64,000 nt of DNA from Mesoterricola silvestris (lineage in GTDB: Bacteria; Acidobacteriota; Holophagae; Holophagales; Holophagaceae): NCBI RefSeq assembly GCF_030295405.1, contig NZ_AP027080.1, forward strand, positions 4,795,001 to 4,859,000, read 5' to 3'. The notes beneath the pieces are model-generated. The model saw nothing but the letters and a program-made list of their open reading frames with translations, ran no database searches and was not told the DNA's origin. Positions within the stretch are counted from its first letter, which is position 1, and the number at the start of each line of letters is the position of its first letter. Below are positions 27,408 to 36,251 of this stretch, one piece after another. The translations under genes were made by a program, and so were the position numbers.

Positions 27408-30400
27408 CAGTTCCCCCGGTCCATCAGCGGGTATGACAGGACGGCGTGAGGCACGTAAGAACTGCGTTTTTCACCGTTGACGGGTTCACCTGCCGCCAAT
27501 GCCATATCCGGCGCGGCTTCCGCCTCCATGGCTGACCCCCGAACAGCCCCCGAATATGCCCCGAATACCCCCCGAAACAGCCCCGAATTCTCAGCCTCGC
27601 CACCCCGAATATTCTCGCCCTCGCCCCGAATTTCCGCCGTCATACCCTCGGCTTGCAGCCGGTCGCCGTCCATCAGCCCGAGAATCCCGCCGCGTCCCTC
27701 GGGGTCCTCGCCCTTGTAGAGCAGCTCGTATTCCACGGTCTTCCCGCGTCCCTTGTGGGGCAGCAGAAACTCCATCTCCACCAGCCGCCCCAGGTGCGTC
27801 CAGAGCTGGGTATCGCCCCATCCCAGGGCTTCCCGCGCCTGCCGACGGGTGAAATGGAAGTCCGCCGGGTCCATGCCGCGCCCCTCGCATTCCGCCTTCA
27901 CCCATCCGTGGATCAACGTCAGCAGCTTGCGGGTCTGGGGCAGCAGCTCATCCACGGTCCTGGAAAAGACTTCCTGGGCAAGCTCATTGGCGAGGGCGAT
28001 GTCCTCCGGGGTCACTTCGATGTAGCGCAAGGAACCATGGGTCTTAACGTCCCGCTGGAACTGATGCAGCAGGGCAATGGCGCGGATGAGGGTCAGGTAT
28101 TTCACGTGGTCGCGCCGGCTTCGGGTCTGGTCATCGCGGAAACTGAGCTGGGCGGCGTAGGGATTGACCACCGCCAGGGGCTGTAGAAGCCTCTGGGCGT
28201 TGCGATGGAGCTTCAGCAGGCTATCCCGGCTCTCCCTCGCCAGCAGCCCTTCCAGCGTCTCCCGGCTGCGTTGCAGGGCATGGATGGCGCGGGTCTGTTC
28301 CCTGGACTCGTTCACCGTCAGCACCAGGCAGCGGTTCAGCAGCTCCTCGTCCAGGTCGATGGCGGTGGTGGTGAGGAACAGGGACACCGGACCCTCCACT
28401 GTGTAGTCATGCGTCACCAGCATCCCCGACTGAGGGTCCTTGCCCGTGGACGCCATGGTAACCCTGCCTTCCGACTGGAGCAGCTTGAGGGCGTAGCTGG
28501 CTTGTTTCGCGCCCTCCTCCTCCGCGATGGCGAGAATCTTGTGCTGGAGGCTGCGGTCGCCCATGTAAAAGATGGACTGCCCGCTCATGGCGGAATACCG
28601 GATCACGTCCTCCTCCGGGATCAGGTCCAGGACGGCATCCATCAGGGAGGACTTGCCCGCCGCCGAGGCGGACTGGATCAGCAGCGCCAATGGGCGATCC
28701 AGGAGCCGGGACACCGCCGCCAGGTAGCCGGTGAGCTTGTTGGACTCCTCCCCCACCACGCCCAGGGCGTTGAAATCCCTGAGAATCCGCCCCATCAGAT
28801 CCGGAGCCTTCAGCAGCTCCAGGGCTTCGGCGTGTTCCGCCTCCGTGATGGGCGGCAGCTTGGCTTTCGCCGCGAGGGCTTCCGACAACGCGTCCGCCTG
28901 CAATGCCTCCACCTTGCGCAGCACCTTGCCCAGGTCCCGCTTCAGGGTGTCCTCCGACTCTCCCAGCTCCAGACCCGCCTGCCGGATGAAACCCGCCCTG
29001 GCTTTGGACTGGTAGAGGTCCAGCGTGTCCACGTGAAACGCTTCGCCCCTGGACACCATCAGGTTCACCTTGAGGGTTTCCGGGTTCAGGGGCTTCTCCC
29101 AGCCCCGGACGCGGAATTTCCGGTCCTCCAGGGCGAGGAACAGGTCCTTGCCGTCCAACTCACAGGACAGGTCATCGCCCGGCGCGGCGGGCAATGGGGA
29201 GGCGGGCATGGGTTCCTGGATTACGTCATTCGGCGTCTCAGGTAATACCTGATTCGGCGTCCCGGAGGGCGGCTTAGGGATGGCAGCTAAAGAGGGAACA
29301 GGCACCGGGCGGTCCTGGACGGGTCCGGGCGTCCTGGTGCTTTCTTCTTTAGCCGCCTTCTTTTCCTCCAGGATCGCACCCAGGCTGCGTTCGGGAGCTT
29401 TCCCGTTGCCCATCCAGACCGCGTTCCGGATCGCCAGCCCCAGGGACTTCATGGCGGGAGCCACCTTCAGGGCGTAGTCGTTCGCGTCCATCCCCTTGGG
29501 GAACTGGACCCGGAAACACGCCATGCCGCTGTCCATCAGCTTCTGGGCGAGCTTGTCCGCGGCACGGTCCCCGGCTTCGTCCCGGTCGTAGGCGATCAGC
29601 ACCCGCTCCACGCCCTGGCTCCTGAACGCCTCCAGGTGGTCCGGGGTGAACCCCTCCACCCCATAGGCTGCGGTCACGTTCCGGTATCCCGCGCACCAGA
29701 ACGTCAGGGCGTCAATCAGCGCCTCGCACAGGATCACTTCCTTGCCCTTCAGCCCCTCCAGGTTCCACACGCCCCGGTGCGGACCCGGCAGATACAGGTG
29801 GTAGGGCGTCCCCTTGCGGAGGTTGTTGAGCAGCTTGCGCCCGTAGACCTCCTGGACGTTGCCTTCCTCGTCCTGGATCGGGATGACCAGACTCCCCGTG
29901 AAATGCTCGTGCCCCGATTCCCGGTAGAGTCCCAGCTTCTGGAGCCGCCCCCGGATTTCGCCCCCAGCCTTCACCGCCTTGATGGGCAGGCTGTAGCCCA
30001 GGGTCCGATTCGCATAGCCCAGCTTGAACCGCTCGATAGCCTCCGGATGGTCGATCCCACGGGCTTTCAGGTAGTCCAGGGCTTCCGGGGAGGTCTTCAG
30101 CGTGTCGTGGTAGTAGGTGATGGTCTGCTGCAAAAGCGCCTGGTCATCGGCATCGAACGCCACCGGGGGCGGCAACCGCCGCACGCTGCTGGACTTCGCC
30201 AGGCTCTCGGCTGGAGCCAGGGACAGGTCCGCCCGCAGCAGCTCCACCGCATGGCGGAAGCTGATGCCCTGGGTCTTCATCACCCAATCCACGGGACCGC
30301 CGCCCACGCCGCAGCCGAAGCAGTGCCAGAGGTTCTTGCCCGGCGTGACGATCAGGGAGCCTTCCGATTCCTCATGGAACGGGCATTTCCCCGTCCGGTC

Positions 30401-30502
30401 CTTGCCGGTCCTGGTCAGCACGATCCCGGACGCCTCCACCAGGCGCTCGACCGAAACCTCCGCTTTCAGGCGCTCCAGTTCCTCATCCGGGATGCGAGCC
30501 AT
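27407..30502 (-). CDS. CHC2-Toprim primase fused to an ATPase, copy A
   Basis: A 1031-residue replication-type protein. N-terminus: CHC2 zinc finger (CPFHEESEGS...HCFGCGVGG), then Toprim (VILCEALIDALTFW and LIAYDRDEAGDRAADK). A Pro-rich linker follows, then an ATPase with Walker A SASAAGKSSLMDAV and a Walker B-like ILAIAEEEGA, near the D5/AAA type. I chose the ATG at 30502, which follows GGAGGAACCC; 7 more residues are possible. It suggests the element replicates itself, perhaps as a circle. The linker differs from copy B by 24 residues. Confidence 0.88.
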   Translation of the reverse strand: MARIPDEELERLKAEVSVERLVEASGIVLTRTGKDRTGKCPFHEESEGSLIVTPGKNLWHCFGCGVGGGPVDWVMKTQGISFRHAVELLRADLSLAPAESLAKSSSVRRLPPPVAFDADDQALLQQTITYYHDTLKTSPEALDYLKARGIDHPEAIERFKLGYANRTLGYSLPIKAVKAGGEIRGRLQKLGLYRESGHEHFTGSLVIPIQDEEGNVQEVYGRKLLNNLRKGTPYHLYLPGPHRGVWNLEGLKGKEVILCEALIDALTFWCAGYRNVTAAYGVEGFTPDHLEAFRSQGVERVLIAYDRDEAGDRAADKLAQKLMDSGMACFRVQFPKGMDANDYALKVAPAMKSLGLAIRNAVWMGNGKAPERSLGAILEEKKAAKEESTRTPGPVQDRPVPVPSLAAIPKPPSGTPNQVLPETPNDVIQEPMPASPLPAAPGDDLSCELDGKDLFLALEDRKFRVRGWEKPLNPETLKVNLMVSRGEAFHVDTLDLYQSKARAGFIRQAGLELGESEDTLKRDLGKVLRKVEALQADALSEALAAKAKLPPITEAEHAEALELLKAPDLMGRILRDFNALGVVGEESNKLTGYLAAVSRLLDRPLALLIQSASAAGKSSLMDAVLDLIPEEDVIRYSAMSGQSIFYMGDRSLQHKILAIAEEEGAKQASYALKLLQSEGRVTMASTGKDPQSGMLVTHDYTVEGPVSLFLTTTAIDLDEELLNRCLVLTVNESREQTRAIHALQRSRETLEGLLARESRDSLLKLHRNAQRLLQPLAVVNPYAAQLSFRDDQTRSRRDHVKYLTLIRAIALLHQFQRDVKTHGSLRYIEVTPEDIALANELAQEVFSRTVDELLPQTRKLLTLIHGWVKAECEGRGMDPADFHFTRRQAREALGWGDTQLWTHLGRLVEMEFLLPHKGRGKTVEYELLYKGEDPEGRGGILGLMDGDRLQAEGMTAEIRGEGENIRGGEAENSGLFRGVFGAYSGAVRGSAMEAEAAPDMALAAGEPVNGEKRSSYVPHAVLSYPLMDRGN

Positions 30503-30566
30503 GGGTTCCTCCGTCCGACCCAAAACGTGTCAAGGGGGTTTCTTGAAAATGTTCCTGGTTGAGCGT

Positions 30567-30583
30567 TACACCCAGTGGGTGTA
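30567..30583. promoter_or_regulatory. Palindromic operator between primase and XRE gene, element A
   Basis: TACACCCAGTGGGTGTA is a perfect palindrome of two 8-bp arms around a central G. It lies between the divergent primase (start 30502) and XRE (start 30621) genes. A TTGAAA hexamer 17 bp before TTACAC fits a promoter for the XRE gene, and TTGACT on the other strand could be a -35 box for the primase operon. The XRE protein probably binds here to repress both. Confidence 0.65.
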
Positions 30584-30620
30584 GAGTCAAGCCCGAACCC
30601 CGGAAAGGAGACCTAAGCTC

Positions 30621-31007
30621 ATGGCAGTTCGCATTCTCGGCGGGACCCCCATGAACGACCAGGACGCCCCTTTCTTCCAGGCTCTCGGCAGCCGCATCGC
30701 CAGCGCCCGCAAAGCCCTGAACCGCACCCAGCAGGAGCTTGCCGACCAGCTCGGCGTCGCCCAGCAGACCTATGCCAAATGGGAGATGGGACGCGCCCGC
30801 ATCCAGGTGGACATGCTCCCCCGGCTGGCGCAGGGCTTGCAGGTGTCCATGGACGAGCTGGTGGGCGTGAAAACGGGTCCGCAGCCCAAACGCGGTCCCG
30901 CGAACAACTTCGAGAAACGGATCGAGCGGATGCGCAAGCTTCCCCGAACCAAACAGCAGCTCATCCTGGACATGCTGGACGCCTTCCTCGCCAAAGCGAG
31001 CCACTGA
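30621..31007 (+). CDS. XRE-family repressor, copy A
   Basis: A 128-residue helix-turn-helix protein. The HTH reads RIASARKALNRTQQELADQ followed by LGVAQQTYAKWEMGRA, the usual XRE/Cro pattern; the C-terminus is a basic helix (FEKRIERMRKLPRTKQQL). GGAGA precedes the ATG at 30621; a second start at 30651 (MNDQDAPFF) is possible. Divergent from the primase with the palindromic operator between, so it probably controls the element's replication/integration operon. Confidence 0.85.
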   Translation: MAVRILGGTPMNDQDAPFFQALGSRIASARKALNRTQQELADQLGVAQQTYAKWEMGRARIQVDMLPRLAQGLQVSMDELVGVKTGPQPKRGPANNFEKRIERMRKLPRTKQQLILDMLDAFLAKASH

Positions 31008-31040
31008 GCCTGTTTCTTCTTTAGCAGCCAGATCGAAAAG

Positions 31041-31082
31041 CCCGCCCCCGTTACGACCACTGGGGGTTGGGGGTCTTTTCTT
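31041..31082. terminator. Likely terminator after the XRE gene, element A
   Basis: A GC-rich hairpin (CCCCC near 31044 pairing with GGGGG near 31062) is followed by TCTTTTCTT at 31074-31082. It lies between the convergent XRE and serine recombinase genes. Stem quality is moderate. Confidence 0.4.
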
Positions 31083-31144
31083 AGCGGCTATAGAAAGAAG
31101 GAACGCCGCGAGCCGAAAGCCCTCATAGGGGCTACGCCGCCGCA

Positions 31145-31837
31145 TCAACCCGCCTTGAGGATGCGGGCGATCTGGATTGCCTGGAACGGCTTGCCCGCCC
31201 GGGAGGTGATCCCCACCTCGGACAGCCGCCTGCCGATGGTCCGCAGGGATGCCCCGGCTTCATGGAACCGCTGGATGAGCTGGACCACCTCCCGCTCCTC
31301 CGGGACCGCCTGGAGGGCACCTTCCACGCAGCGGTAGCCATACGGCTCGAATCCGCCCGTGTAGCGCCCGGACTGCTTCAGGTGCTTCATCGCCATGGAC
31401 GTGCGCTCACTGATCACGTCCCGCTCGAATTCGGAGAGGACCGCCAGCATCCGGAACACCATCTTGCCCGTGGAGGACGTGGTGTCGATCTTCTCACTCA
31501 GGCTCACCAGGTCCGCGCCCTTGCGGTCCAGGCTCTCGGCGATCAGCAGCGTGTCCCGCGTGGATCGCGCCAGGCGGCTGAGGCTATAGACCACCAGGGA
31601 CTCGCCCCGTCCCACGGCTCGGAGGGCGTCCTGGAGGGCGGGACGGTTATCGCAACGCCCGCCGCTCAGTCCCCGGTCCACGTGAACCTCCACCAGCTCG
31701 TAGCCGTTGCCCTGGCACCAGCCCCGGATGCGCTCCGTCTGCGCGTCCAGGCTCACGCCGAAGTCCGCCTGGTCCGCCGTCGAAACCCGGACGTAGCCGT
31801 AGGCTCGCAGCGTTCCGTTCGCCTTCCGTGGACCCAT
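31145..31837 (-). CDS. Small serine recombinase (resolvase/invertase), copy A
   Basis: A 230-residue recombinase. The catalytic serine is in AYGYVRVSTADQ; conserved arginines lie in SLSRLARSTRD and SEFERDVISERT. The C-terminus has a resolvase-type HTH (GASLRTIGRRLSEVGI). I chose the ATG at 31837, after AGGAGCAGGGG; a longer start is possible. It may resolve cointegrates or invert DNA in the element. A second recombinase beside a tyrosine integrase is unusual. Copy B has nearly the same protein. Confidence 0.9.
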   Translation of the reverse strand: MGPRKANGTLRAYGYVRVSTADQADFGVSLDAQTERIRGWCQGNGYELVEVHVDRGLSGGRCDNRPALQDALRAVGRGESLVVYSLSRLARSTRDTLLIAESLDRKGADLVSLSEKIDTTSSTGKMVFRMLAVLSEFERDVISERTSMAMKHLKQSGRYTGGFEPYGYRCVEGALQAVPEEREVVQLIQRFHEAGASLRTIGRRLSEVGITSRAGKPFQAIQIARILKAG

Positions 31838-32158
31838 TCCCCTGCTCCTGGCTGTGACAGCGGGTTCCCGCCGTGACGAAAGGACCGCGCCGGTCCCTTC
31901 CAAAGGCAGTGATCCCCACGGATCACCGGGAGAAGCCACGCGCCCTCCATCCCTGCGTTTTTCCGTCAGGGGCGGGAGGCTTGCGGGTGGCTGGGAGGGG
32001 CACGGATTCAGGCAAAACGAGGAGGGGCGGGGTTTTCCCGGATTCGTGTTGGCTGCCCAGAACAGCCACGGGTGGTCGAATTACGAACCGGGGCAAGGAA
32101 CGTCAGGGTGACCACGGCTGGCGCCGGGGTGGGTCTTGCGAAACCCAAGCCGCTCCGA

Positions 32159-32172
32159 CCTAACATGTTAGG
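32159..32172. promoter_or_regulatory. Perfect 14-bp palindrome, element A
   Basis: CCTAACATGTTAGG, unchanged at 41075-41088 in copy B although the surrounding noncoding DNA differs. It lies in a 530-bp gene-free stretch (31838-32367) between the divergent recombinase and the 111-residue gene. It may be an operator or a recombinase site. I see no gene in the rest of that stretch. Confidence 0.5.
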
Positions 32173-32367
32173 AACCCCGTCAGGGCTGGGTTTGAGCCGG
32201 GTTGCCGTCTGGGTTGAGGGCGGGCTTTGAGGCTGAGGTGGTCACCGCGTGGAGGGTGGGCGGCTGCGTGGCTGCGCAACCTCGGCTCGAAAACGCGAGG
32301 GCTGTTGGTAATTCCTGAAGTCGGCGGGTATGTCGCCCCTGACACCCCATCCGTCAGGAGGCATCCC

Positions 32368-32703
32368 GTGACCACCGCTCCCACCCCAATCCCCGGCAGC
32401 CGACGCCAGAATCCTTTCCAGAGCGTCCCCATCCCCGTCCCGCTGGAGGGCTGGAACCTCCGGGCTGCGGACATCTTCAGGGAACGTCCCCTCGCTGACC
32501 ACCTGGAGCGCAACCACGCTTGGCTCCAGGCACGTCCTCGAACCTCCAACCAGATCGAGGACGCCCTGTTCCCCTCCTTCGCCCTGGGCGGGATGGAGTC
32601 CAGGGAGGTGCGCAGCCTCCTGAACCGCGCCCTCTGGGATGCCGGGTTCTCTCCCAGCCATGAGGACGCGAACCCCACCTGGACGTGGACAGACGGCATC
32701 TGA
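32368..32703 (+). CDS. Unknown 111-residue element protein, copy A
   Basis: Starts with GTG (ATG in copy B) and has an excellent AGGAGG ribosome site 7 bases before. The protein begins with a Pro-rich stretch, continues GWNLRAADIFRERPLADHLE and ends in an acidic, Trp-rich tail (PTWTWTDGI). Copy B differs at about seven positions, which supports a real gene under selection. I recognise no family. It is followed 160 bp later by the 216-residue gene on the same strand. Confidence 0.65.
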   Translation: MTTAPTPIPGSRRQNPFQSVPIPVPLEGWNLRAADIFRERPLADHLERNHAWLQARPRTSNQIEDALFPSFALGGMESREVRSLLNRALWDAGFSPSHEDANPTWTWTDGI

Positions 32704-32862
32704 AACCCACCCATCGGCGCTCCCGTCCCTGCCCAGGGAGGCACGGCACGGGGGCGTTCCCGGGCTGCCCTCTCCCAAAGGCGTCCGCGCAGCCACCAAC
32801 CCACCCATAGGAACCCCGACCGCTCCTGCGGCGAGATTCGTTCTCAATTTGAAAGCGACCCC

Positions 32863-33513
32863 ATGCCTGAATCCTCTGCCTCATCCCCGAACGTGACCCC
32901 TGCGCCCTTCATCCACACCGGCACCTCCACCCGGGTGCCCTGGGTGCCTTCCTCCGCCCCTGCCGACATCCGCCACGGTCAGGCGATCTTCTACCTGCTG
33001 AAGGCGTTAGACCACGAGGCTGCCTTTGAGCGCGACCTGCCCACCCTGCTGCTGGCGAAGGTGGTCTGCAACCTCCGGAACTATTACCTCCAGGACCAGG
33101 AAAGCACCGTCGATCTGATCCTGACCCACTTCAATCCCAAGTCCTGGGACGAGCCGTGGTCAGCGGAGGCGGTGCGGCTGATGTGGGAATGCGTGGAACC
33201 CTACACCCCTTACCTGGGCATCGTGGACGAGACAGCCGTTGCCAGACAGCGGAAGGCGTTCCTGGAGAACGAGGTGGTCGATCTGATCGCCTGGACGGTG
33301 CCGGGGGGGAGGGTGTGGGACAAGGATCTGGAGCGGGTGTTCCGGGAATGGAACCCGGATCTGGAGATCGCGTTCACGGGGAACCTGTTCACCCGCGCCG
33401 TGAAAGCCGTCACGGGGTTGAGCAAAACGCCCGCCCACGGGCGCTACTACTGGGAAGGCTTCCACCTGCCCACGGCTGAGGAGGTGGCGGTGGCTGCGGG
33501 GAAGGCGGCTTGA
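32863..33513 (+). CDS. Unknown 216-residue element protein, copy A
   Basis: The last gene of the element. The C-terminal half (from RQRKAFLENEVVDLIAWTVPG to GRYYWEGFHLP) is nearly identical to copy B, but the first half (residues about 30-125) differs strongly while keeping VCNLRNYY and a Trp-rich STVxLIxxHFN helix. So the two copies have exchanged or diverged in a discrete segment. I do not recognise a domain with confidence. The variable part could carry specificity, for example in binding a partner or DNA. Confidence 0.65.
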   Translation: MPESSASSPNVTPAPFIHTGTSTRVPWVPSSAPADIRHGQAIFYLLKALDHEAAFERDLPTLLLAKVVCNLRNYYLQDQESTVDLILTHFNPKSWDEPWSAEAVRLMWECVEPYTPYLGIVDETAVARQRKAFLENEVVDLIAWTVPGGRVWDKDLERVFREWNPDLEIAFTGNLFTRAVKAVTGLSKTPAHGRYYWEGFHLPTAEEVAVAAGKAA

Positions 33514-33753
33514 GCGGGGCGGTGTACTTCCCGGGTTGCCCTTCCATAACCAGGTTCCAGGGACCGTCAGACGAAGGAACATCTGGAAACCAGAGCAAAG
33601 CAGCCCGCGAGAGGCTAAAGGGTGGAGGCGACGAGTTGCTGGTCAGATGCCCCACCACCCGCTCCGTTTCCTCGCCTGCGCAGGTCCTCAGGGACCCGCA
33701 CAGGCTCGTAAACGTCGCTCTTGTACAAGGCATCGTCGGCAACCAATGGCGAG
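33514..33753. other. Noncoding right end of element A
   Basis: About 225 bp conserved with copy B (42412-42640), without a supported gene. CTTGTACAAG near 33719-33728 is a short palindrome of the TTG-n-CAA type also seen at the tip junctions; copy B has a degraded form. Identity with copy B stops near 33740, 14 bp before the immunity gene stop. Confidence 0.5.
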
Positions 33754-34182
33754 CTACTTTTCAATCTCCACGTCTGAAAGGTCCTTAACGGACAAAATTG
33801 CTTTGGTGTAGTGATGCCCTGTCATAGCTTGTTCTAATACACCTTTAATCTTTGCCTTTTTACCTATCGCAAACCTGAGGTTTTTGCCTGATGGCTCGAT
33901 AATCTGCACCACGCCAATATTGTCTATATCCTCAGAGTTAAACCTGTCGTCCTTGTTGCCAATAACCTGGACAGGCTTCTTGAGCTTGATGCAGCGTATC
34001 TTCACCTTCTTGCATAGACCATCATTCTCAAAGTTCGGCGGACCATACTCTGTTCTCTCGACAACCACCCCTGAGAGAACAACGGCACCGTAATTGAGCT
34101 TTTCCAGGGCAGGCTCAACTGCCATGCATTGAAACCCAGCAAGCAGGACTAGGCTGAATAAAGCTCTATTCGGGAGGTACAT
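33754..34182 (-). CDS. Predicted periplasmic immunity protein for the P5-like tip
   Basis: A 142-residue AT-rich gene with the signal peptide MYLPNRALFSLVLLAGFQCMA. It overlaps the toxin tip by 17 bases and has GGAAAGGGG before the ATG at 34182; an upstream 33-residue extension would lie inside the toxin. The mature part has an OB-like alternation of strands (VVLSGVVVERTEYG, FAIGKKAKIKGVLEQ). No family recognised. Its role is inferred from its place and export signal. Confidence 0.65.
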   Translation of the reverse strand: MYLPNRALFSLVLLAGFQCMAVEPALEKLNYGAVVLSGVVVERTEYGPPNFENDGLCKKVKIRCIKLKKPVQVIGNKDDRFNSEDIDNIGVVQIIEPSGKNLRFAIGKKAKIKGVLEQAMTGHHYTKAILSVKDLSDVEIEK

Positions 34183-34645
34183 ATGGAACCCCTTTCCAAC
34201 CTTCAATTCTTCCAATTGTATTAGCCAGGGTTGCCTTTTGACCCTTATCCAGAGTCGACAGCACAGTGTCGCCAGATACACCTGTTAATCGCGACAAATC
34301 AGCTTTATATTGCGCGGTGTTATTTTCTGATGGGGGAGCATAGCTATCAATGGTGCCATTGAGTGAAGAATTGGCGTACTTATTATCGAGCAAATCCGCC
34401 AAGGCTTCCCACCCGTGTTGAGCGCTCGGGAAGATCGCGAACTTGCCGTCAGTTCCAATAGCTCCATGCTCCTTTGCCACCTTCCCGTTCACCAGGTTCC
34501 CAGGGTTGTTGTCCCGATTCGGATGCGTCCCTTTGACTTTGGTAGTGGACCCATCCTTGTATTCGTAGGTGACGGTGGTTCCCTTGGCAGTAGCTTTTAC
34601 AGGTAATCCCTTGTCAGCTTCGCCCTTCTTGTCTGTTTGCGACAA
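34166..34645 (-). pseudogene. Orphan Rhs tip, P5-muramidase-like domain
   Basis: Starts at LSQT, the same four residues as the intact rhs junction apart from Leu for Arg. The pattern RDNNPGNLV, GAIGTDGKFAIFPSAQHGWEAL, DSYAPPSENNT and IGRIEGW is shared with phage P5-type and other peptidoglycan-degrading domains. It lies directly behind element B, and its frame is open into the element end (to an ATG at 34822), as for copy A. With a periplasmic immunity partner, a cell-wall target is likely. Family call by pattern only. Confidence 0.6.
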
Positions 34646-34887
34646 CGCAGCACCCCACCGCACTTCCCATCCGCGCAGGGCGATTCCCCTTGTACCGCAA
34701 GGCTTTTCAAAGACCGATCCGCCATTGTAGCCCCGGAGACCCCCCGATGCACCTTTCCCGCCGCGCCGAGGGCGGCAGCCAGGGAAGGCAGCTAAAGAAG
34801 GAACAACGGAACAGGGAGGCACCCCTCAGGGTAACCTCCCATTCCTTATTCCCCGCGCCTATTTGCCTTCAGCGCTGCCCTTCGGCT

Positions 34888-35187
34888 TCAGGGGCATCCT
34901 TCCCGCCGCCGCCACGCTGGACCCTCCTGGGCGCACTGGACGGCTTCCTCCAGGGTCCCGAACTTGCCCCAGCACGTGGGGCGGTCCCAGGCTCCCCCGT
35001 CCAGGCACCAGGTGTCGAACCGGACGCCGCCCGCCCATGCCTCGTTCGGTCCCGTGACCACGAACGGAAGGAACCACCAGGGCTGATGGCTGGCGGGTCT
35101 GCGTTCGTTGTCCGTGTCCCAGAAACGCTTCGGCAGCACGGGATTGATGGGGATGCCGTCGATGATCTTCTCAGCCCTGAGCTTCAA
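34888..35187 (-). CDS. Unknown 99-residue element protein, copy B
   Basis: Counterpart of the gene at 26044-26343, with the same TTG start overlapping the recombinase stop and the same strong upstream ribosome site. Changes I see are Gln to Glu (DTDNERRP), His to Gln (ASHQPWW) and Ile to Val (PFVVTG); the Trp-rich core and frame are unchanged. Conservation of such a small frame argues for a real protein. Function unknown. Confidence 0.6.
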   Translation of the reverse strand: MKLRAEKIIDGIPINPVLPKRFWDTDNERRPASHQPWWFLPFVVTGPNEAWAGGVRFDTWCLDGGAWDRPTCWGKFGTLEEAVQCAQEGPAWRRREGCP

Positions 35188-36251
35188 TCCTCGCCCTCCT
35201 CATCCGCTTCCCGCTCCAGCGCCTCCAGGAGGGCTTCAGCGGTGGGTTCGGGGTCCAGGGCATGTCTCCCAGCCTCCGGGAGCCTTCCGGGGTGCGTGGC
35301 GGCGTGGACGCTCTTGAGGAGCCGGATGCTGACCTGGGTATAGATTTCCGTGGTGCTGAGTTCGGCGTGACCGAGCATCGCCTGGATGAACCGGATGTCC
35401 GCGCCACCCTCCAGCATGAGGGTCGCCATCGTGTGCCGGAATAAGTGACAGGCGCCCTTCTTGCCGACGCCCGACTTCTCCACGTAGATGCGCACCAGCC
35501 GCGTCATCGCGTTGGGGGCGAACGCCTCGCCCCATTCGGACAGGAACAGCGTCCCGTCATCCCTGCCCGTGACCAGTTCCGGGCGGGCGCTGTCCCGATA
35601 CCGCTCGATCCACGCCAGCGCACGTTCTCCAATGGGAATGAGCCGGTCTTTCCTGCCCTTGCCCTGGCGGATCATGACGGTCCCGCGCTCCCGGTCGATG
35701 TTGTGGACTGTCAGGTTGATGAGTTCCAGCCGCCGCATCCCCGTGGAATAGAACGTCTCCAGGATGGCTCTGTCCCGCAGCCCGATGGAATTGCCCACCT
35801 CCGGGATCGCCAGCACCGTTTCAGCCTCCCGCGCCGTCAGGATGGCTTTGGGCAGCCGTTTCTCCAGCCGGGGCAGTTCCAGGTCCGTGGCAGGGCTGTA
35901 GAGCAGGTGCCCTTTCTTGACCAGCCACGAGAACCAATGCCGGATGGGGATGATCCTGGAATGCTGGCTGCGCGTGGACAGCGGCTCGCCATCCGCCTTG
36001 CGGTAGTAGAACAGGTAACGCTGATACCGCTCCAGGATGGGGCGGTCGATCTGGGCGGGCTTGGTCAGGCTGCGCTCATCACACCAGGCAATGAGGTAGC
36101 GCAGGTAGTTCTCCCGGGTCTCGATGGTCCGGGGGCTGTAGTTCTTCTCAGCCAGGAACGCCAGGTAGCGGAGCATGTGGTGGTAGAGGCTGTCCGGGTC
36201 GCGGACATCGCCAACCGGCGGACGCTGGCGATGCTGACCACGCCGGGGCAT
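35184..36251 (-). CDS. Tyrosine recombinase/integrase, copy B
   Basis: A 355-residue protein, nearly identical to copy A. Catalytic residues Arg (TGMRRLEL), Lys (GKGRKDRLIP), His-x-x-Arg (LFRHTMAT), His (LGHAEL) and Tyr (EIYTQV) are present. Differences from A are few (for example EKSGVGKK for ERSGVGKK and PEAGRH for AEAGRH), while many third codon positions differ, indicating purifying selection on both copies. It shares one base with the primase stop. Confidence 0.93.
   Translation of the reverse strand: MPRRGQHRQRPPVGDVRDPDSLYHHMLRYLAFLAEKNYSPRTIETRENYLRYLIAWCDERSLTKPAQIDRPILERYQRYLFYYRKADGEPLSTRSQHSRIIPIRHWFSWLVKKGHLLYSPATDLELPRLEKRLPKAILTAREAETVLAIPEVGNSIGLRDRAILETFYSTGMRRLELINLTVHNIDRERGTVMIRQGKGRKDRLIPIGERALAWIERYRDSARPELVTGRDDGTLFLSEWGEAFAPNAMTRLVRIYVEKSGVGKKGACHLFRHTMATLMLEGGADIRFIQAMLGHAELSTTEIYTQVSIRLLKSVHAATHPGRLPEAGRHALDPEPTAEALLEALEREADEEGED

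Larger units (their letters stand above)
25943..31029. repeat. 18-bp motif repeated four times in element A
   Basis: Consensus GGCNGCTAAAGAAGRAAC. Plus-strand copies at 25943-25960 and 29282-29299 (one mismatch); minus-strand copies at 29340-29357 and 31012-31029. Two lie inside the primase gene, flanking the variable linker, one lies just after the XRE gene and one near the left element end. Possibly binding sites for an element protein. Confidence 0.6.
25803..33740 (-). mobile_element. Rhs-tip-associated integrative element, copy A
   Basis: About 7.94 kb, collinear throughout with copy B and most often more than 90 percent identical by eye. On the minus strand it runs from the immunity gene at 33754 to the LSQ junction at 25801. 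It encodes a tyrosine recombinase, a primase-ATPase, an XRE repressor, a small serine recombinase and three unknown proteins. TTG-n-CAA sites occur near both ends (25846-25856 and 33721-33728). No terminal inverted repeat or target duplication could be fixed, so the ends are given to within some tens of bases. Confidence 0.75.
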
